Below the pieces are notes generated by a model. It was not told the origin of the DNA. It did no database searches and was given only the letters and a program-made list of their open reading frames with translations. Made by a program: the position numbers and the translations under genes. A stretch of DNA of 64,000 nucleotides from Gigaspora rosea (Eukaryota > Glomeromycota > Glomeromycetes > Diversisporales > Gigasporaceae): positions 62,001 to 126,000 of the forward strand of contig QKWP01000669.1 in the NCBI GenBank assembly GCA_003550325.1. The letters are read 5' to 3'. Below are positions 11,523 to 23,928 of this stretch, one piece after another (position 1 is the first letter of the stretch; every line of letters starts with the position of its first letter).

Positions 11523-14096
11523 ATAAGTAATTCTCTTGTGAAAATAGTTAACTATACAAAAAAGGGAATTTTATGTAGTGGGGAAAGCGCAGTGTATTTA
11601 ATTTCACGTTAATGCTAAATTTATAGCACAGACACTAAATTTTTCATGTAGACGCTAAATGATTAAAATAAATGCTAAAATTATAGCATAGATGTTATAG
11701 AAATTAAAATATATTAAGACCTCTAAAAATTAATAAAGCAACAATAAGTTTGATATTCGATTTAAAAATGCAATAATAATAAAAGTAAAACTCATATCTT
11801 TTAAATTCAACTTTAACTTTAATAAACTTTGCGAGACTCAATTTGACAGACTGAATTGACATGTAACTTCGTATTGGCTTATTATAACTTGAATTCTGCA
11901 TAATAAGTTTAATCTTTTAAATTATTTATATGATTCAGACTTTAATAAACTAAGTACAAATTCTCTTACTTCGATTCCCTTCGATCAATAACCTGGATTA
12001 CTGATACTTTTATATATTGTCTTCATCTATTCATCCTCTTATCCCATAATTGGTTGGAGCTTTAATTGGCTCTATTTTTCATATTGTTTTACAGCTCTCC
12101 CAAATCAACAGTTACAGCATGGTACGATCAAGTTTCATGTATTATATGGAATATAATAAGGATCAACTTTTTTGAAACATTCAAATGATTGTTAAATCTG
12201 TAATTTCCTAACTAATATTGTAATGTGATATTATTTTTTATATGTCACACTAGTTCTTCATGGCATTATATGTCACGCAGCAAACCTTATGTGAAATTGT
12301 ATGCATATCGACATCGATTGAAATTAATATCTCTTTAATGCAGAATTATAGTTAAATGCCTATTTGGTTATTATCTTGTAAAAACTACTTGCTTAACATA
12401 AATTCTTCATATAATTGCTTATAATAATTCACTATCCTTAACATATAAGACAACCATAGACATGACAACCTAATACTTAAATAATCCAATCAAATCATAA
12501 GGTATTTGTACTCTTTTGCTAACAGTAGATTGGAGCATTGTGAGGGCATAGTTAGCTTTTCAGAACTAAATACAACTAATAACACTACTAACTAATCAAA
12601 ACTATGTTTAACAATCTGTCAAAACTCTTGATCTTTAAATTAGTAGACAGAAAGAGGTGTGGTTGATTTGGTTCAGGTCTTAAAGATCTTGTGGAACTTG
12701 CTGCGACATGGTTAAGCAAAGATAAGTATGTCTTTTATTTCTTGTATATAGTTCTTCTTGAGGTGGCTCTAAATCCACTCTACTTATATAATTCTTTTTA
12801 TTTGATTTTTTGTTAATGATCAACACGTAATCTAGAGCGAGATTAGTTAATATGAGTGATTAATCAAAAAATGCCAGAAATTGATAGTTCGATAAATCCA
12901 GTAATAAAAGGGTTTAATTAATTGATGTTTTATAAAAGGTGATTAATTTGATCTGTTTTTTTTTAACAAAATTATAAACTAAGACTGGGTTCAAAACTCA
13001 AGATACAAAGTCAATTAATGATACGACTTTAATGATATAACGATTATGTTACAGGAAAAGAGTAAATTCAATAAGCAATTACTATTGTAACAAATAGGTT
13101 TAACAACAAGAGAAAACTTCTTAACCCTCCTACTCTTATTTTGAAGATTAGATTCAAATCTTTTCTCAAACTCGAACTCAACTGAGTTTTTCTTTATTAA
13201 CATGAAAAGGAGGGTATTATATACTTTTTCCTTTCTTAATAAATACATAAATTTTAGATTATATTTACTATCTCTATTGAATTCTATAGATTTGTTTTTG
13301 ACTCATAATGACTACACTTTTCCTTGAGTGAAAATTCCTATGCCTCAAGGTTTACTTGAAGTGACAAGGTTTTTTCAGACTTTTTGTTTGTGTTGGAGCC
13401 AAACTTCATATGCCAGTAACATAATATTATCAGCACTAAAACCGGGCTAAATACGAAAGGGTATAAACAAATATTGGCTACAGAATACTATGTGCAAAAC
13501 CTAGATAAATTGTATGGCTTAGTGGAATAAAGGTGAATAAACAAACATTGGCAGCACACTGCCATATGCAAAGCAGTAAGTGCTTATTATTTAATGGAAC
13601 AAACAATCACTAGTCATGAAGTGCCATCAATATGAACTAGTTCATGGTTTTGGCATGTGCAGTTAGCATGTGCTTGGACTATATAAAATTGTTTATTCTA
13701 CTTGGGACTAAGATGATTCTACTATCTACATTTCATAATAGAGAAATATTACTATTGCAACTAGAAATGGGTTCGGTTAGCTAATAGTCAGCTGGCTAAT
13801 CAACTATAACCATAGTTAATATAGTTAGCTAAAATGGCTTAGCTGACTAGATAGCTAATACAGGACCCCAGACAGGACCCCAAAATATATATAGATAGAT
13901 AAGATGACTTTTAAATTTTTTATTAATTGCTGTATGCAAGACTTTTTTATAAGATCTGTATGCAAAATTTATACTTTACAATCAAAAAAATTAAAAAAAT
14001 ACGCAAAAAAAATTCTAATCTTGGTTATAGTATAAAATTTTATATAAGCTATAGCAATACATAAAATTACAATTTTTTAGTTAAAAAAAATTCTTT
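11523..14096. other. AT-rich spacer, no gene recognised
   Basis: Six-frame reading gives no family motif. Around 13,770-13,880 there is a run of self-complementary GGTTAGCTAATAG-like words and 'caggacccc' twice, resembling one end of the word-built TIR elements elsewhere, but no partner end was found. Confidence 0.35.
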
Positions 14097-14558
14097 AAGG
14101 TAGAGTAAACGTAGATCATTTTTCATATGATCTGCATGGTATTACATAGGAAATAAAAATTAGCCACAAGCAAAATTTTTTAAAGCTCGAACGAATTTTT
14201 ACCAAAATTTCACAACATGCAGATAAGAACTTTCTATTTATAGTAATAACAATTTTGAAACTTGTTTTATTTGAGAAAATTCTCCTTCAAATATTACCGA
14301 AGTTTTCCCAGATAGCTCTATGTTTTTCCCAGATGACACAAAGGGACCAAATATTTTAGTAATATTCGAAGTAGAATTTTCTCAAATAAAACAAGGTTCA
14401 AAATTATTATAACTATAAATAGAAAGTTCTTATCTGCACGTTGTGAAATTTTGGTAAAAATTCATTAAAGCATTAAAAAATTTTGCTTGTGGCGAATTTG
14501 TATAATCTGTAATACCATGCAGATCATATAAAAAATGATCTATATTTACCCTACCCTT
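14097..14558. repeat. Foldback element, arms of about 200 bp
   Basis: From AAGGTAGAGTAAACGTAGAT at 14,097 the left arm is the complement of the right arm ending ATTTACCCTACCCTT at 14,558, with a short unique centre near 14,305-14,345. Arms match with scattered differences. Non-coding; probably a foldback or MITE-type element. Confidence 0.8.
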
Positions 14559-15556
14559 AATTCTCACACATATAAACTTGCACAATGCAAATTCTACAAC
14601 ATGCAAATATCTGGATTTAGTCACAAGATAAGAATTACACAATATAATACTGTAATAGCTTTTCTTTACAAGAATAATATAATAGTATATATAAATTTTA
14701 TTTAATTAAATAAAGAAAAAAATAATATAGATTCAAAATTGTTGTATATAATATATTGAATAAATCACTAAAATTACTCTTGCACTACAATCTAACTTGC
14801 CACTACAATATTTATTCGAATTTATTTTAACTTACCCTAACCCTAACCCCAACCTAATGATTCAATTATTAACCCTATCTTACTACCTAATTCTAACACA
14901 GAAAATGGTGAAGTGGTCCGACAACAATTTCACAAATCCAAAAACAATGACCTAACATGACATATACCAGAAACGAAATGGCACCTACGAGAGAACAACT
15001 AAATTAGACTATGACAAAAATAAATTAGTACTAGTATTATATTATTACCAGTAAGAAAAATAAAGGAACAAAAAAAAGCTTATCTTCACAAATCCAAGAA
15101 CAACAACACAAAATATACCAGAAATGAAACGCACTACCAAAAATGGCAAAACATGATCAAGACCTACCAACCAAATCAACAATGACGTTATGAAAGCGAT
15201 AGGTATACTATTAGGAGATTTTACAACTGGCTCAGTATGTCTATGTTTCTTTTTCTGTGCAATAGCTTGCTTGGTTTTCAGGGGACACCTTGTCTTCATT
15301 TAGTACTGACAATGTCAAGAATAAATTATAAATTAGTACTATTATTAATAAAAAAAAAAGAAGAAAAAAAATCAACTTATTTTTTTTTTATATTAGCCCA
15401 ATAATGATTACTGCCGGTTATAAGTAAATATCCATAATTAATTAAATAATAAAAATAAATAAAAAAAGCTTAAATATTACGTAAAGAATAAAAAAAAATA
15501 AAAATAATTATAAACGAAAAAAAAATTAAATAAAAAAAAAAATAAATTAAAAAATA
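14559..15556. other. AT-rich spacer
   Basis: No supported gene. There is a short CTTACCCTAACCCTAACCCC stretch near 14,830 and A-rich DNA from 15,340 to 15,555 into which the Tc1 element is inserted. Confidence 0.4.
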
Positions 15557-15717
15557 CAGTGGCCTACCATAATATTGTGGACACTTTTGGAATTTTAATT
15601 GCTCAAAACTGGGTAAGTAAACGCTGCACGAAATTCATATCACGTGTTCGGTAGATCATAAGGCACAACATACTAAAATTTCACATGATTTTATTCACTC
15701 GCGCAGGAGTTATGCAC
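15557..15717 (+). repeat. Left TIR of the Tc1-type element
   Basis: About 160 bp, complementary to 17,111-17,270. It includes CAGTGGCCTACC at the tip, GTGGACACTTTTGGAATTTT, and GTATGTTGTGCC in complement. TIRs this long suggest internal transposase-binding direct repeats, as in the IR/DR group of Tc1 elements. Confidence 0.88.
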
Positions 15718-15959
15718 AAGACAAGCCAAATTACTATTTTCGAATTATTGCGAAAATCGATTTTTGAAAATTTTCAAAAAATTTCCTTTTTAAAAAAAAA
15801 TTCATAAAAAATTTAATTTTTATTAAAATCGGCTCAAATTTCGCCAGAACGTCGCATGATACCTATGCAACGTTACACAAAATAAAAAAGGTATATTTAT
15901 TTAATACAGATTAGCAGAATTGGGCAAAACAATAGATAATCTTTTTTTTTTCACGAATA

Positions 15960-17003
15960 ATGGGAAGCAAGAAAGACTTAACCGAAGCACAAAGAAGCGC
16001 CATAGTTTATGGCCATTTAAGAGGTGATTCCGTTCGTACCATTGCGGCCTTTGTTGGCTGTGGAAAGTCAGCCGTGTGGAACACAATAAATGAATACCGT
16101 GGCTCGGGCACCTGTGCGGTGCAAAAAAAAAAAAACCGCACTGGACGTCCTCCTAATTTCGCTCAAACCGACCGGGACAACCTGAAGAGTTTAGTTGTTA
16201 ACGGTAACCGCCGCCTAAATCTCAAACAAATTACAAACCTTTTTAACATTCAAAATGAAAAAACATTTTCTTTGAGTACTATACGTCGTGCTTTGCACAA
16301 ATCAAACCTGATGTCATGTGTCGCCACTCCAAAACCGTTGATTTCGCCCGAGAATGCAGAAAAAAGGTTAGCTTGGGCTCTTGAACATAGAGGTTGGTCT
16401 TTAGAGAATTTCAAGCGTGTACTATGGTCTGATGAAACTACCGTTCGTATTTTCCAAGGGTTTCGCGGTCTTGTCTGGCGTGAAATGCACGAAAAATGGA
16501 AACAGGATTGTGTGGGACCCACTGTTAAGCGTAGTCCAGGCCGTATGTATTGGGGCTGTTTTTCTTGGTACGGGGTCGGTCCTCTTGTCCCTCTGAAGTC
16601 GTCTGTAACTGGAAAGTCACATGCTATAATTCTCCGTAAGTATGTTCGTCCCGCGGTAGAAAATTTTCCAGGAAAAGAGAATCGTGGTCGTCCAATTTTT
16701 CAACAAGATAATGCCAAACCCCACTTTGCTAAGCCAGCAAAGGAAGCTATTAAAGAAACTCGAATACGTGTGATGGAGTGGCCCCCACAGAGCCCCGACT
16801 TAAACCCAATCGAGAATTTGTGGAGTGAAGTGAAAAGGTCCGTAAGTCGCAAAACGAAGCCGGGTAATCTCAAGGAGTTGGATGTGATCGTCAAAAAATC
16901 GTGGCGCGAGATCCCACCCGAGTTGTGTCAGCAGATGGTCGTCAGCATGCTTGATCGGGTTGTTGATTGCATTGAAGCCAGAGGAGGGTCCCTAAAATAT
17001 TAA
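15960..17003 (+). CDS. Tc1-family DD34E transposase
   Basis: The 347-aa protein cuts and joins DNA at TA sites. Residues 5-55 form a paired-like helix-turn-helix (LTEAQRSAIVYGHLRGDSVR, then a second helix around GCGKSAVWNTINEYR). A GRPP AT-hook-like linker (about residue 63) follows, then a second HTH (LNLKQITNLF). The catalytic core has WSDET (first D), FQQDNAKPH (second D) and SPDLNPIENLW (E). I count 34 residues between the second D and the E, the Tc1 signature. Length is normal for the family. The ATG lies 400 bp inside the left TIR end and no intron is needed. No stop or frameshift is seen. Codon use is GC-richer than the surroundings, which fits recent arrival. Annotation as Tc1-like is firm; activity is inferred only. 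Confidence 0.95.
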   Translation: MGSKKDLTEAQRSAIVYGHLRGDSVRTIAAFVGCGKSAVWNTINEYRGSGTCAVQKKKNRTGRPPNFAQTDRDNLKSLVVNGNRRLNLKQITNLFNIQNEKTFSLSTIRRALHKSNLMSCVATPKPLISPENAEKRLAWALEHRGWSLENFKRVLWSDETTVRIFQGFRGLVWREMHEKWKQDCVGPTVKRSPGRMYWGCFSWYGVGPLVPLKSSVTGKSHAIILRKYVRPAVENFPGKENRGRPIFQQDNAKPHFAKPAKEAIKETRIRVMEWPPQSPDLNPIENLWSEVKRSVSRKTKPGNLKELDVIVKKSWREIPPELCQQMVVSMLDRVVDCIEARGGSLKY

Positions 17004-17110
17004 AATATAGTTAGTTTTTTTTTTTTTTAAAAAAAAAAAAATTGTAAAAAACAAAAATTTTAAATTTTAAGTTTTCGCAATAATAAAAAAACCAAGTTCG
17101 GGGTTTTTTT

Positions 17111-17270
17111 TGCATAATTTCTGCGCAAGTAAATAAAATCACGTGAAATTTTAGTATGTTGTGCCTTATGATCTAACGAACACGTGATATGAATTTCGTG
17201 CAGCGTTTACTTACCCGGTTTTGAGAAATTAAAATTCCAAAAGTGTCCACAATATTATGGTAGGCCACTG
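17111..17270 (-). repeat. Right TIR of the Tc1-type element
   Basis: Complement of 15,557-15,717. It ends ATATTATGGTAGGCCACTG directly before the TA target duplicate. Confidence 0.88.
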
Positions 17271-17327
17271 TAATTATTAAAAAAAGTGTGTTAGTTCATA
17301 GCGACCCGTCACCATGGCGACCCCGTG

Positions 17328-17418
17328 ATCGGTCAATAAAAATCGATCACATGATCACGTGATCGATTGATCTGATCAATCGAGCATGTGATCACGTGAT
17401 CGATTTTTATTGGTCGAT
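17328..17418. repeat. Palindrome of about 91 bp rich in GATC words
   Basis: The two halves, about 45 bp each, are complementary around position 17,372. Words CACGTGATCG and ATCGATCACATGATC recur. It lies 55 bp past the Tc1 element. It could be an independent small hairpin element. Confidence 0.75.
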
Positions 17419-17429
17419 TTATCACTTAA

Positions 17430-18545
17430 TAAAATTTTATGCGATTACGATTACACAATTTTAATTTATTATAACTACAATAAATTACATTGTAAGAGAA
17501 AAAAGAGAGAAAAAAATAAAACTAAGATAAAAGATAAAATTTTGTGAGATTACGATTACACAATTTTAATTTATTATAATTACAATAAATTACATTGTAT
17601 GAAAGAAGAGAAAAAAAAAAAAACTAGGATAAAAGATAAAAAACTACAAAAAAAAAAACGTGGTAATATCAAGACCACACTCGAAGCGACGAAGGTTCTG
17701 AAACGACGGCACCGTAAGCGAAAAGTTTTGGAAAGTGCATCAGCTAATGCTTTTTCTCATTCTGATCGTTCAAGATTCAAGAAATTTTCACGAATGATGG
17801 CATATGAATAATAGCACACGAACGACGGCACCAGAATGACAGACCTATAGCGCAGAATCTTCCAAACCACGGTATTAAGCAACTAAAGCCCAGAATCTCC
17901 AAAAAGCGCAGAATACCAAACAATGGCACCAAAACGACGAAAGCTCAAAAACTACAGTACTTTAACGACGAAAGCCCAGAATCTCTATATGAAGCAAACC
18001 TACAAAAAAAAGAGTTAGTTAAACGAAAGAAAAACTTAAAAAAAAAAATTCAAAAATCAAACGAAAAAAAATACATATCTCCGATTACGCCCAAGATTCA
18101 AAAAAGTCTGCATAGTAATTCTTTCCAAGAAATTTCTACGAACAGCAGTACACGAACAAAAGCACACGAACGACAGCACCAGAAAGACGAAAGCTTGAAA
18201 TCAACAACGAAACCATTTCTATTCTACAAAAAAAAAAGAAAGTGTTAGTTAGTTCAAAGAAAGTAAGCAAAAAAAAATCAAGTAATGAAAAAAAAAATCA
18301 AGCAACGAAAAAAAAAACCATATCTCCGATTTATGTCCAAGATTTAAAAAGTCAGTATAGTATTTTTGCAAAGTGCATTTGCAAATACTTTTTCTGAAAT
18401 TTCCACAAACGACGACACACAAACAATGGCACACAAATGACGAAAGCCCAAATCACCAACAAAACCGGTACAAGTTCCCAACTTCGCGACGGGTTTAATC
18501 AAAGGCTTCAATGACGGCTCCAGCGACGACTCCAATAGCGAAAAC
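17430..18545. repeat. Low-complexity, partly tandem DNA (ACGACGGCAC words)
   Basis: A 100-bp segment (GATTACGATTACACAATTTT...) occurs at about 17,448 and again at 17,549. From 17,690 to 18,530 the word 'acgaacgacggcacca' with 'cgaaagcccagaatctcc' repeats irregularly among A-rich runs. ORFs here are basic and compositionally biased and show no family character. No gene is called. Confidence 0.5.
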
Positions 18546-18759
18546 TATACCTTAAAAAAAAAAAGAAGTTATTTAAAATAAAAAAAAAACTAACAACAAG
18601 CAAAAATAAAAAAAAACAAACGACAAGCAAAGAAAAAAAAATAAAAACAAATGATTATCAAAAGGATAATCATTGTTTATATATGATTGCCGATCTTAAA
18701 AATGATTGGCTAATTATAAGGGTCACCATGGATAATTTTCCTTAAAAAAATTCGATTAT

Positions 18760-19075
18760 TAAATAAAGAAAATTTTGAAATAATTAAAATTAAAAAAATA
18801 AAAAAAAAATAAAAAAAAAATTAAATAGAAAAAATTAAATAAAAAAAGAAAAAAAATCGAAATAAATAAAAGCAAAAATTTAAAAAAACAAAATACAATT
18901 AAAAAAATATAAAAAAAATAAAAAAGAAAAATATTAAAAAAAATTAAATAAAAAAAGAAAAAAAATCGAAATAAATAAAAGCAAAAATTAAAAAAAACAA
19001 AATACAATTAAAAAAAAATATAAAAAAAAATAAAAAAGAAAAATATTAAATAAAAAAAATTAATAAAAAAAAAGG
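18760..19075. repeat. A-rich tandem duplication, period about 120 bp
   Basis: The segment 'aaaaaatcgaaataaataaa' through 'caaaatacaattaaaaaa' occurs twice (about 18,848 and 18,959) nearly unchanged. It is more than 80% A. Long minus-strand ORFs through it are F/L/I-rich artefacts of composition. Confidence 0.7.
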
Positions 19076-20308
19076 GATTATATATATGTACCCAAAGGTA
19101 TATATACCAGCATCATGTGACCTATAGATCACCACCAAAATTCAGAATCAGGTGTAATGTTGCATGATCAGAAAAATTCAAAACAAACGTTCATTTTGAC
19201 AAAAATCGCTCATTTCACAAGAAACTGTATACTAAACCACCTTCTGTATATTAATTAAAAGGTTTCCTTGAGCGATTTTACTATATAATAGCCTAAATCG
19301 TAACCCTAATATAGTTCTCACCCTAACCCTAACCTAATATAAACAATGTTGATTTTGTATGTAATATCATATGATCAAAATAATAAGTACAAAAAAATTT
19401 AATGTACCCTATGGGGTATAACTAAATTAATTCAAAAAAAGAATAAAAAAACCGTTAAAAATTTAAATAAAAAATAAATTAAAAAATTTAAAAATAAAAA
19501 AAAAATCGTAAAAAATAAATAATAAAAAATTTAAAAAAAAATTTAAAATAATAAAAGAAAAAAAAATAAATCAAAATAAAAAAAATTAAAAAAATAAAAT
19601 ATATATATAAGTTACGTACAATATAAATAAAAATAAATAATAAAAAATATAAATAAATAAAAAAGTTTGATGCATACATTGCATTATATAAATAAAAAAA
19701 TAATTATAGTATTAAATAAAATAAAAAAACCTCTCCGATATTACTGTACATACATATAGGAATAAAAAATGTGCTTTTTTTACTTTATTTATTTTATTTA
19801 TTTTTTTAGAAAATCGAAATACCACGTGTACTCAATTTTAAAACAGACCAAATTTATACTAAAAATATGCAAATTAAAACTTTACATATAGAATTTTGAT
19901 ATACAAATACGCAAATTAAAAATCTAACTTTATTAATAATTTTTTAAAAAATATACAAATTTAACCCTTGCTTCATTTAATTTATCTATGATGGCTACCA
20001 AACTCTGATCTGACCTATCTATGTATATTTCAGGGTCCTCTTCAGACATCTAGTATAGAGGTTACACTTGTTTTTTTTCGCAAAAACCCTGAAATTTAAG
20101 AAGCAAAAAACAGGTTTTGCCAATTATCTTGGCATCCAGTAAACCAATTTGAACAAACTTTTTTTTAAAATGAAGCTTTTAGTAAAACATATCTAACAAA
20201 AAAAAGTTCTTCAGTCCAGTCAGGTCCGGTCTGGCCAGTCTGATCCAGCTCCTAAGACAGTGTTGTTGACTGGAAGCTACTAGAAGTCCACTAGAAGTCC
20301 ACTGGAAG
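19076..20308. other. AT-rich spacer with CTAACCC stretch
   Basis: No supported gene. A CACCCTAACCCTAACC stretch lies near 19,320. A-rich low-complexity DNA runs 19,430-19,720. GGTCC/GGACC-like words appear near 20,215-20,255. Confidence 0.4.
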
Positions 20309-20481
20309 TAGGGCTCCTACCGAACCGGACCGAACCGAACTTTTGTCAAGTTTGAGTCTGGTTTGATTTTCGAACCGGACTCAAACTTTTTGTTTCAAAC
20401 TTTTTAGTCAAGTTTGAGTTCGGTCCGGGTTCGGTCCGAAGTTTGCAAACTAGTTCGAAGTCCGAATAGTATATTAAAGAT

Positions 20482-21537
20482 GCCTGACAAAATGTTTTTT
20501 GCAATAACGAAATGGTTTCGTCATGGTTTCGTCATGACGAAACCTTGACGATTGATGAAACCCCCGACGATTGACGAAACCCCCAACGATTGACGAAACC
20601 TATGACGAATTGACGAAATCTATGACAAATTGACGAAATCTATGACGAATTGATGAAACATATGACGAATTGACGAAACCTTGACAAACCTTTAACAATT
20701 GATAAACCTTGATAAATCGATTCAGGAACCCTTAGCATAATGATCTTGAATACACTAAACCTTAAATTGTTTCAAAAGAATGTTATTTCATTATAAGGTT
20801 TCATTGGATTTTTTCTTTTTCTTCTTTCGCTTGTTACGTGTAAATTTTATGTCAGGTTGATCCGGAATAGTCAAAATTGTGCACGCGTTTATTTTCGTCG
20901 ATTCCGGATAAATCTGACATATATTCCGAACATGTGCGAAAGAAGGAAGAGAAGCGAAAATACTTGAAACCAATGTTTAAATCGACCTTGGTGCACTAAT
21001 TAAAAATGACGGGAACGAAATGTTACATATAATGAGCACCAATCTATAGCTCTAGTCTCCAACAACAACACCTTAACCCTAAACTTCTATCTTTACGCGC
21101 TTTGTTTATTTACAAAATTTAATTTCCTTTTTTGATTTGTTATTCGTAAATAACGATGGATAACGAGAATGTAATGAATATATTAATATATATATATTGT
21201 TATCCAACCTATATTGATTCTCTATCGCTGCTATGAATTATGCATTATCGCCTGTTCTGTGAAAATATCGTTTTTTAGCTCTTATCGTTATTGACCGCGA
21301 CTTTCCTATGGAATTGCCTAAAATGTTAATTAGGTTATATTCTTTTGTTGGTGATACTATATTAGACCCTTTTACAGGTTATTAAAACACTTTAAATTTT
21401 TATAAACGCGGTAATTAACTCTATCTTGTATGAAAAAACTCATCAGGTTTCGTCATATGTTTCGTCAATTCATCATAGGTTCGTCAATTCGTCATAGGTT
21501 TCGTCAATTCGTCATCGGTTTCGTCAATTGTCAGGGG
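20482..21537. mobile_element. Nested element with GACGAAACC-word TIRs
   Basis: The left part (20,505-20,700) repeats TTGACGAAACC/ATTGACGAAATC about nine times. The right part (21,440-21,535) repeats the complement, GGTTTCGTCAATTCGTCAT. Tips read CCTGACAA and TTGTCAGG. It splits the CGGTTCGG-type DNA of the outer element, so it inserted later. The interior of about 0.7 kb has no recognised gene. Confidence 0.6.
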
Positions 21538-21708
21538 TTAAGCCACAAAAAAACCTTTCGGACCTTTTCAAACTTCGGACTAGAAAGTTTGAAGTTTGAT
21601 TCGGTCCGGTTCAATAGGAGCATATTCGGACTCAAACTAGTTTGCAAACTTCGGACCGAACCCGGACCGAACTTATAATTGAGTTTGAGTCCGGTTCGAA
21701 GTTTGAAA

Positions 21709-22168
21709 CATATGGGCTGATTTATGGAATTGCCAATAACTTATGATATACTAATCTATTTTTGAATAATTTTATCACCAAAATGTTGGCCTCGATGAGA
21801 CGGTTCTAATGAATCCAAAATCATCAAAATCCAATCACTGGATCCCAAGATAATTAAGTTTTGTATAATTTTACTATTAACTTTTACTATGTAGACAATC
21901 AACGTATGGATTGGTTTTACTATATAGACAATCAACGTATGGATTGGTTTTCATATATGAAAACCAATCCATACGTTGATTGTCTACATAGTAAAAGTTA
22001 ATATAAAATTATACAAAATCTTAATTATCTTGGGATCCTGTAATTGGATTTTGATGATTTTGGATTCATTAGAACCGTCTCATTGAGACCAACATTTTGG
22101 TAATAAAATTATTCAAAAATAGATTAGTATATCAAAAGTTATTGGCAATTCCATAAATCAGCCCATAT
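21709..22168. repeat. Palindrome of about 460 bp
   Basis: The arms run CATATGGGCTGATTTATGG (21,709) to the complement at 22,168, with centre near 21,960. The left arm carries an extra tandem copy of CAATCAACGTATGGATTGG (21,897 and 21,937). It shares CTCGATGAGACGGTTC with the palindrome at 3.2-3.9 kb, which suggests related palindromic elements. Confidence 0.85.
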
Positions 22169-22359
22169 GATTGGTAAAATCTAGAGTTTGAGTTCGGTTC
22201 GATCCTGGACCGAACTCGAACCGGACCGGACCCGAACCGAACCTAGGAGCACTAACTGAAAGCAAATTAATAGTACCACTGGAACTTTTACTATCATAAA
22301 TTTCCACTGGAAGGCTAGAAATTCCCACTAGAAGTCAAAATTAACAACACTGCCCTAAG

Positions 22360-22645
22360 AGGACTGTTAATGGTTCAGTCTGGTCTGGCTCTTTGGTTCC
22401 ATAACAGTCCTTAAATGATTACGTCAATTTTAATGCATAAAATTTTATTGTCCCAAAATGACGTAATTATTTACTGTCAGATGTAAACAAACATCATATG
22501 ATCTATGTTACACTTGATCAAGAAATTTGATTGGGTAATATAAACATCACAGATATGTTTACAAGAACCAGTCCTTTAATGGTCTCACAGACCTTATTGG
22601 TCCCAGTCTGGGACCAGTCCTGAACCAGTCTTTTTCAGGACTGAT
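22360..22645. repeat. GGTCTGGACCAG-word segment
   Basis: AGGACTG/CAGTCC and GGTCTGG/CCAGTCC words occur at 22,365-22,425 and in opposite sense at 22,565-22,645, ending CAGGACTGATGTATCCCTA. The end complement (TAGGGATACATCAGTCC) fits a YAGNG tip. A left tip and target duplication were not found. Confidence 0.4.
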
Positions 22646-23928
22646 GTATCCCTAAATTAACCCTAACTTTAATTATAATTCTACATTTTACTTATTTGGC
22701 TACTTAACACATTTTTTTATATTTTACATAACTGTTAAATAAATATTATTTAAAAATTATATTTATATATAAATTATGCTATGTAAGTCTACATTGGGTT
22801 TGTAGATTTACATATAATTTTTAAATATATTAGTCTATATAAAAATAACTTTGTGATGCACAAAACGATTAGAATAGCCAATAAAAATTTAAGATTAGGT
22901 GTAACATAAAATTTTTTTTTCTTTGTTTATTTTTTTAAAAAAGCATTCATATCTCAAAATTTTGCTTATGAAAAAAATTCCTTGTTAAATTTTGTATATA
23001 CTAATGCCCAGAAAAAATCCCAGGCCTCACCCTAACCCTAAAGTAATTAAATTTTATTTTTTGTTTTATTTTTTCATTTTTATTCAAAGATTTGCAAATC
23101 TAGTTTACCTATAGTAGTAAAACACCATAAGTGTGTTTATAATATTTGAAAATAAAATAAAAATAAAAATAAGATAAAATAAAAATAAAAATAAAAATAA
23201 AATAAAATAAAAATAAAAATAAAATAAAAATAAAAATAAAATAAAATAAAAAAAAAAGAAAAAAATTTTATCTCATATTGTAACAGTTAGTAAGGGTTAG
23301 TGATAGTATAGTTTAGGCCGAGTTGTTAGTGCTAGTAAACAAATGACGTAGTGCAATGATTTCACGTGATGTGATGATCACTGGGTTCATCGTTCTTTGA
23401 AGTGTCCCAAAATGGTTATCGGAAAAATTGCATTCAATAAAACTTAGTGTCGGGAGAAAAGTCAAATTAGAAATATGTCATGTCAGATAAATGTCTTGTC
23501 GAAAATATGAGATGTCAGTAAAAGAAGCTATAGACAGCATGGTATGTCGAAGAAATATCTGTCAATAAGAAGTGCTGTAGATGAAACATTCTGGAAAATT
23601 AGCTGGCGGGGAACTAACTTTTGGGGAATCATACCGTAATCATCCTCCAAGCATAAAGACACTATTTTTGGATTTAATCTGAATTACTTCGGTACCAATC
23701 AAAGAGTCAGTAATTTACAGTTGTCATTTTTCGATTTCACTGATTCGGGCGATTCATGATGCAACAGACTATTAAAATAATACGTAATTCATATTTATTA
23801 ATGATATTAATAATTTTAAGTTGTTCTTTTAGCGTCACATGTTTCATTTTTTCAATTATACTTGAATCATTCTTTTTTGTTTTATACATTATATTTGAAT
23901 CAACCTTTTTTTTAAATCACTACTATCT
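22646..23928. other. AT-rich spacer
   Basis: No supported gene. It contains CACCCTAACCCTAA near 23,030 and a simple repeat at 23,148-23,257. Confidence 0.4.
23148..23257. repeat. AAAAT/AAAATA simple repeat
   Basis: Uninterrupted A4-5T units over about 110 bp. Confidence 0.9.

Larger units (their letters stand above)
15557..17270 (+). mobile_element. Tc1-type transposon, apparently complete
   Basis: A 1,714-bp element bounded by TA dinucleotides (15,555-15,556 and 17,271-17,272), the Tc1/mariner target. The termini start CAGTGGCCTACCATAATATT on both sides. TIRs are long, about 160 bp (15,557-15,717 and 17,111-17,270), with only scattered mismatches. One uninterrupted transposase ORF fills the middle. 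Complete TIRs, a TA duplication and an open DD34E ORF make this a candidate autonomous, recently active copy. Confidence 0.92.
20309..22254. mobile_element. hAT-like non-autonomous element with CGGTTCGG-word TIRs
   Basis: The termini read TAGGGCTCCTACCGAACCGG at left and TAGTGCTCCTAGGTTCGGTT (complement of the right end), fitting the YAGNG ends of hAT transposons. Directly outside lie ACTGGAAG (20,301-20,308) and ACTGAAAG (22,255-22,262), an 8-bp target duplication with one mismatch. The subterminal DNA on both sides is made of GGTCCGGTTCGG/CCGAACCGGACC words in both orientations. Inside are a second word-built element (20,482-21,537) and a 460-bp palindrome (21,709-22,168). No transposase is present, so movement would need a source in trans. 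Confidence 0.75.

Noticed and set aside
18759-19007. 82-codon Phe/Leu-rich minus-strand ORF resembling membrane segments
   Set aside because: It reads through an A-rich tandem repeat; composition alone explains it.
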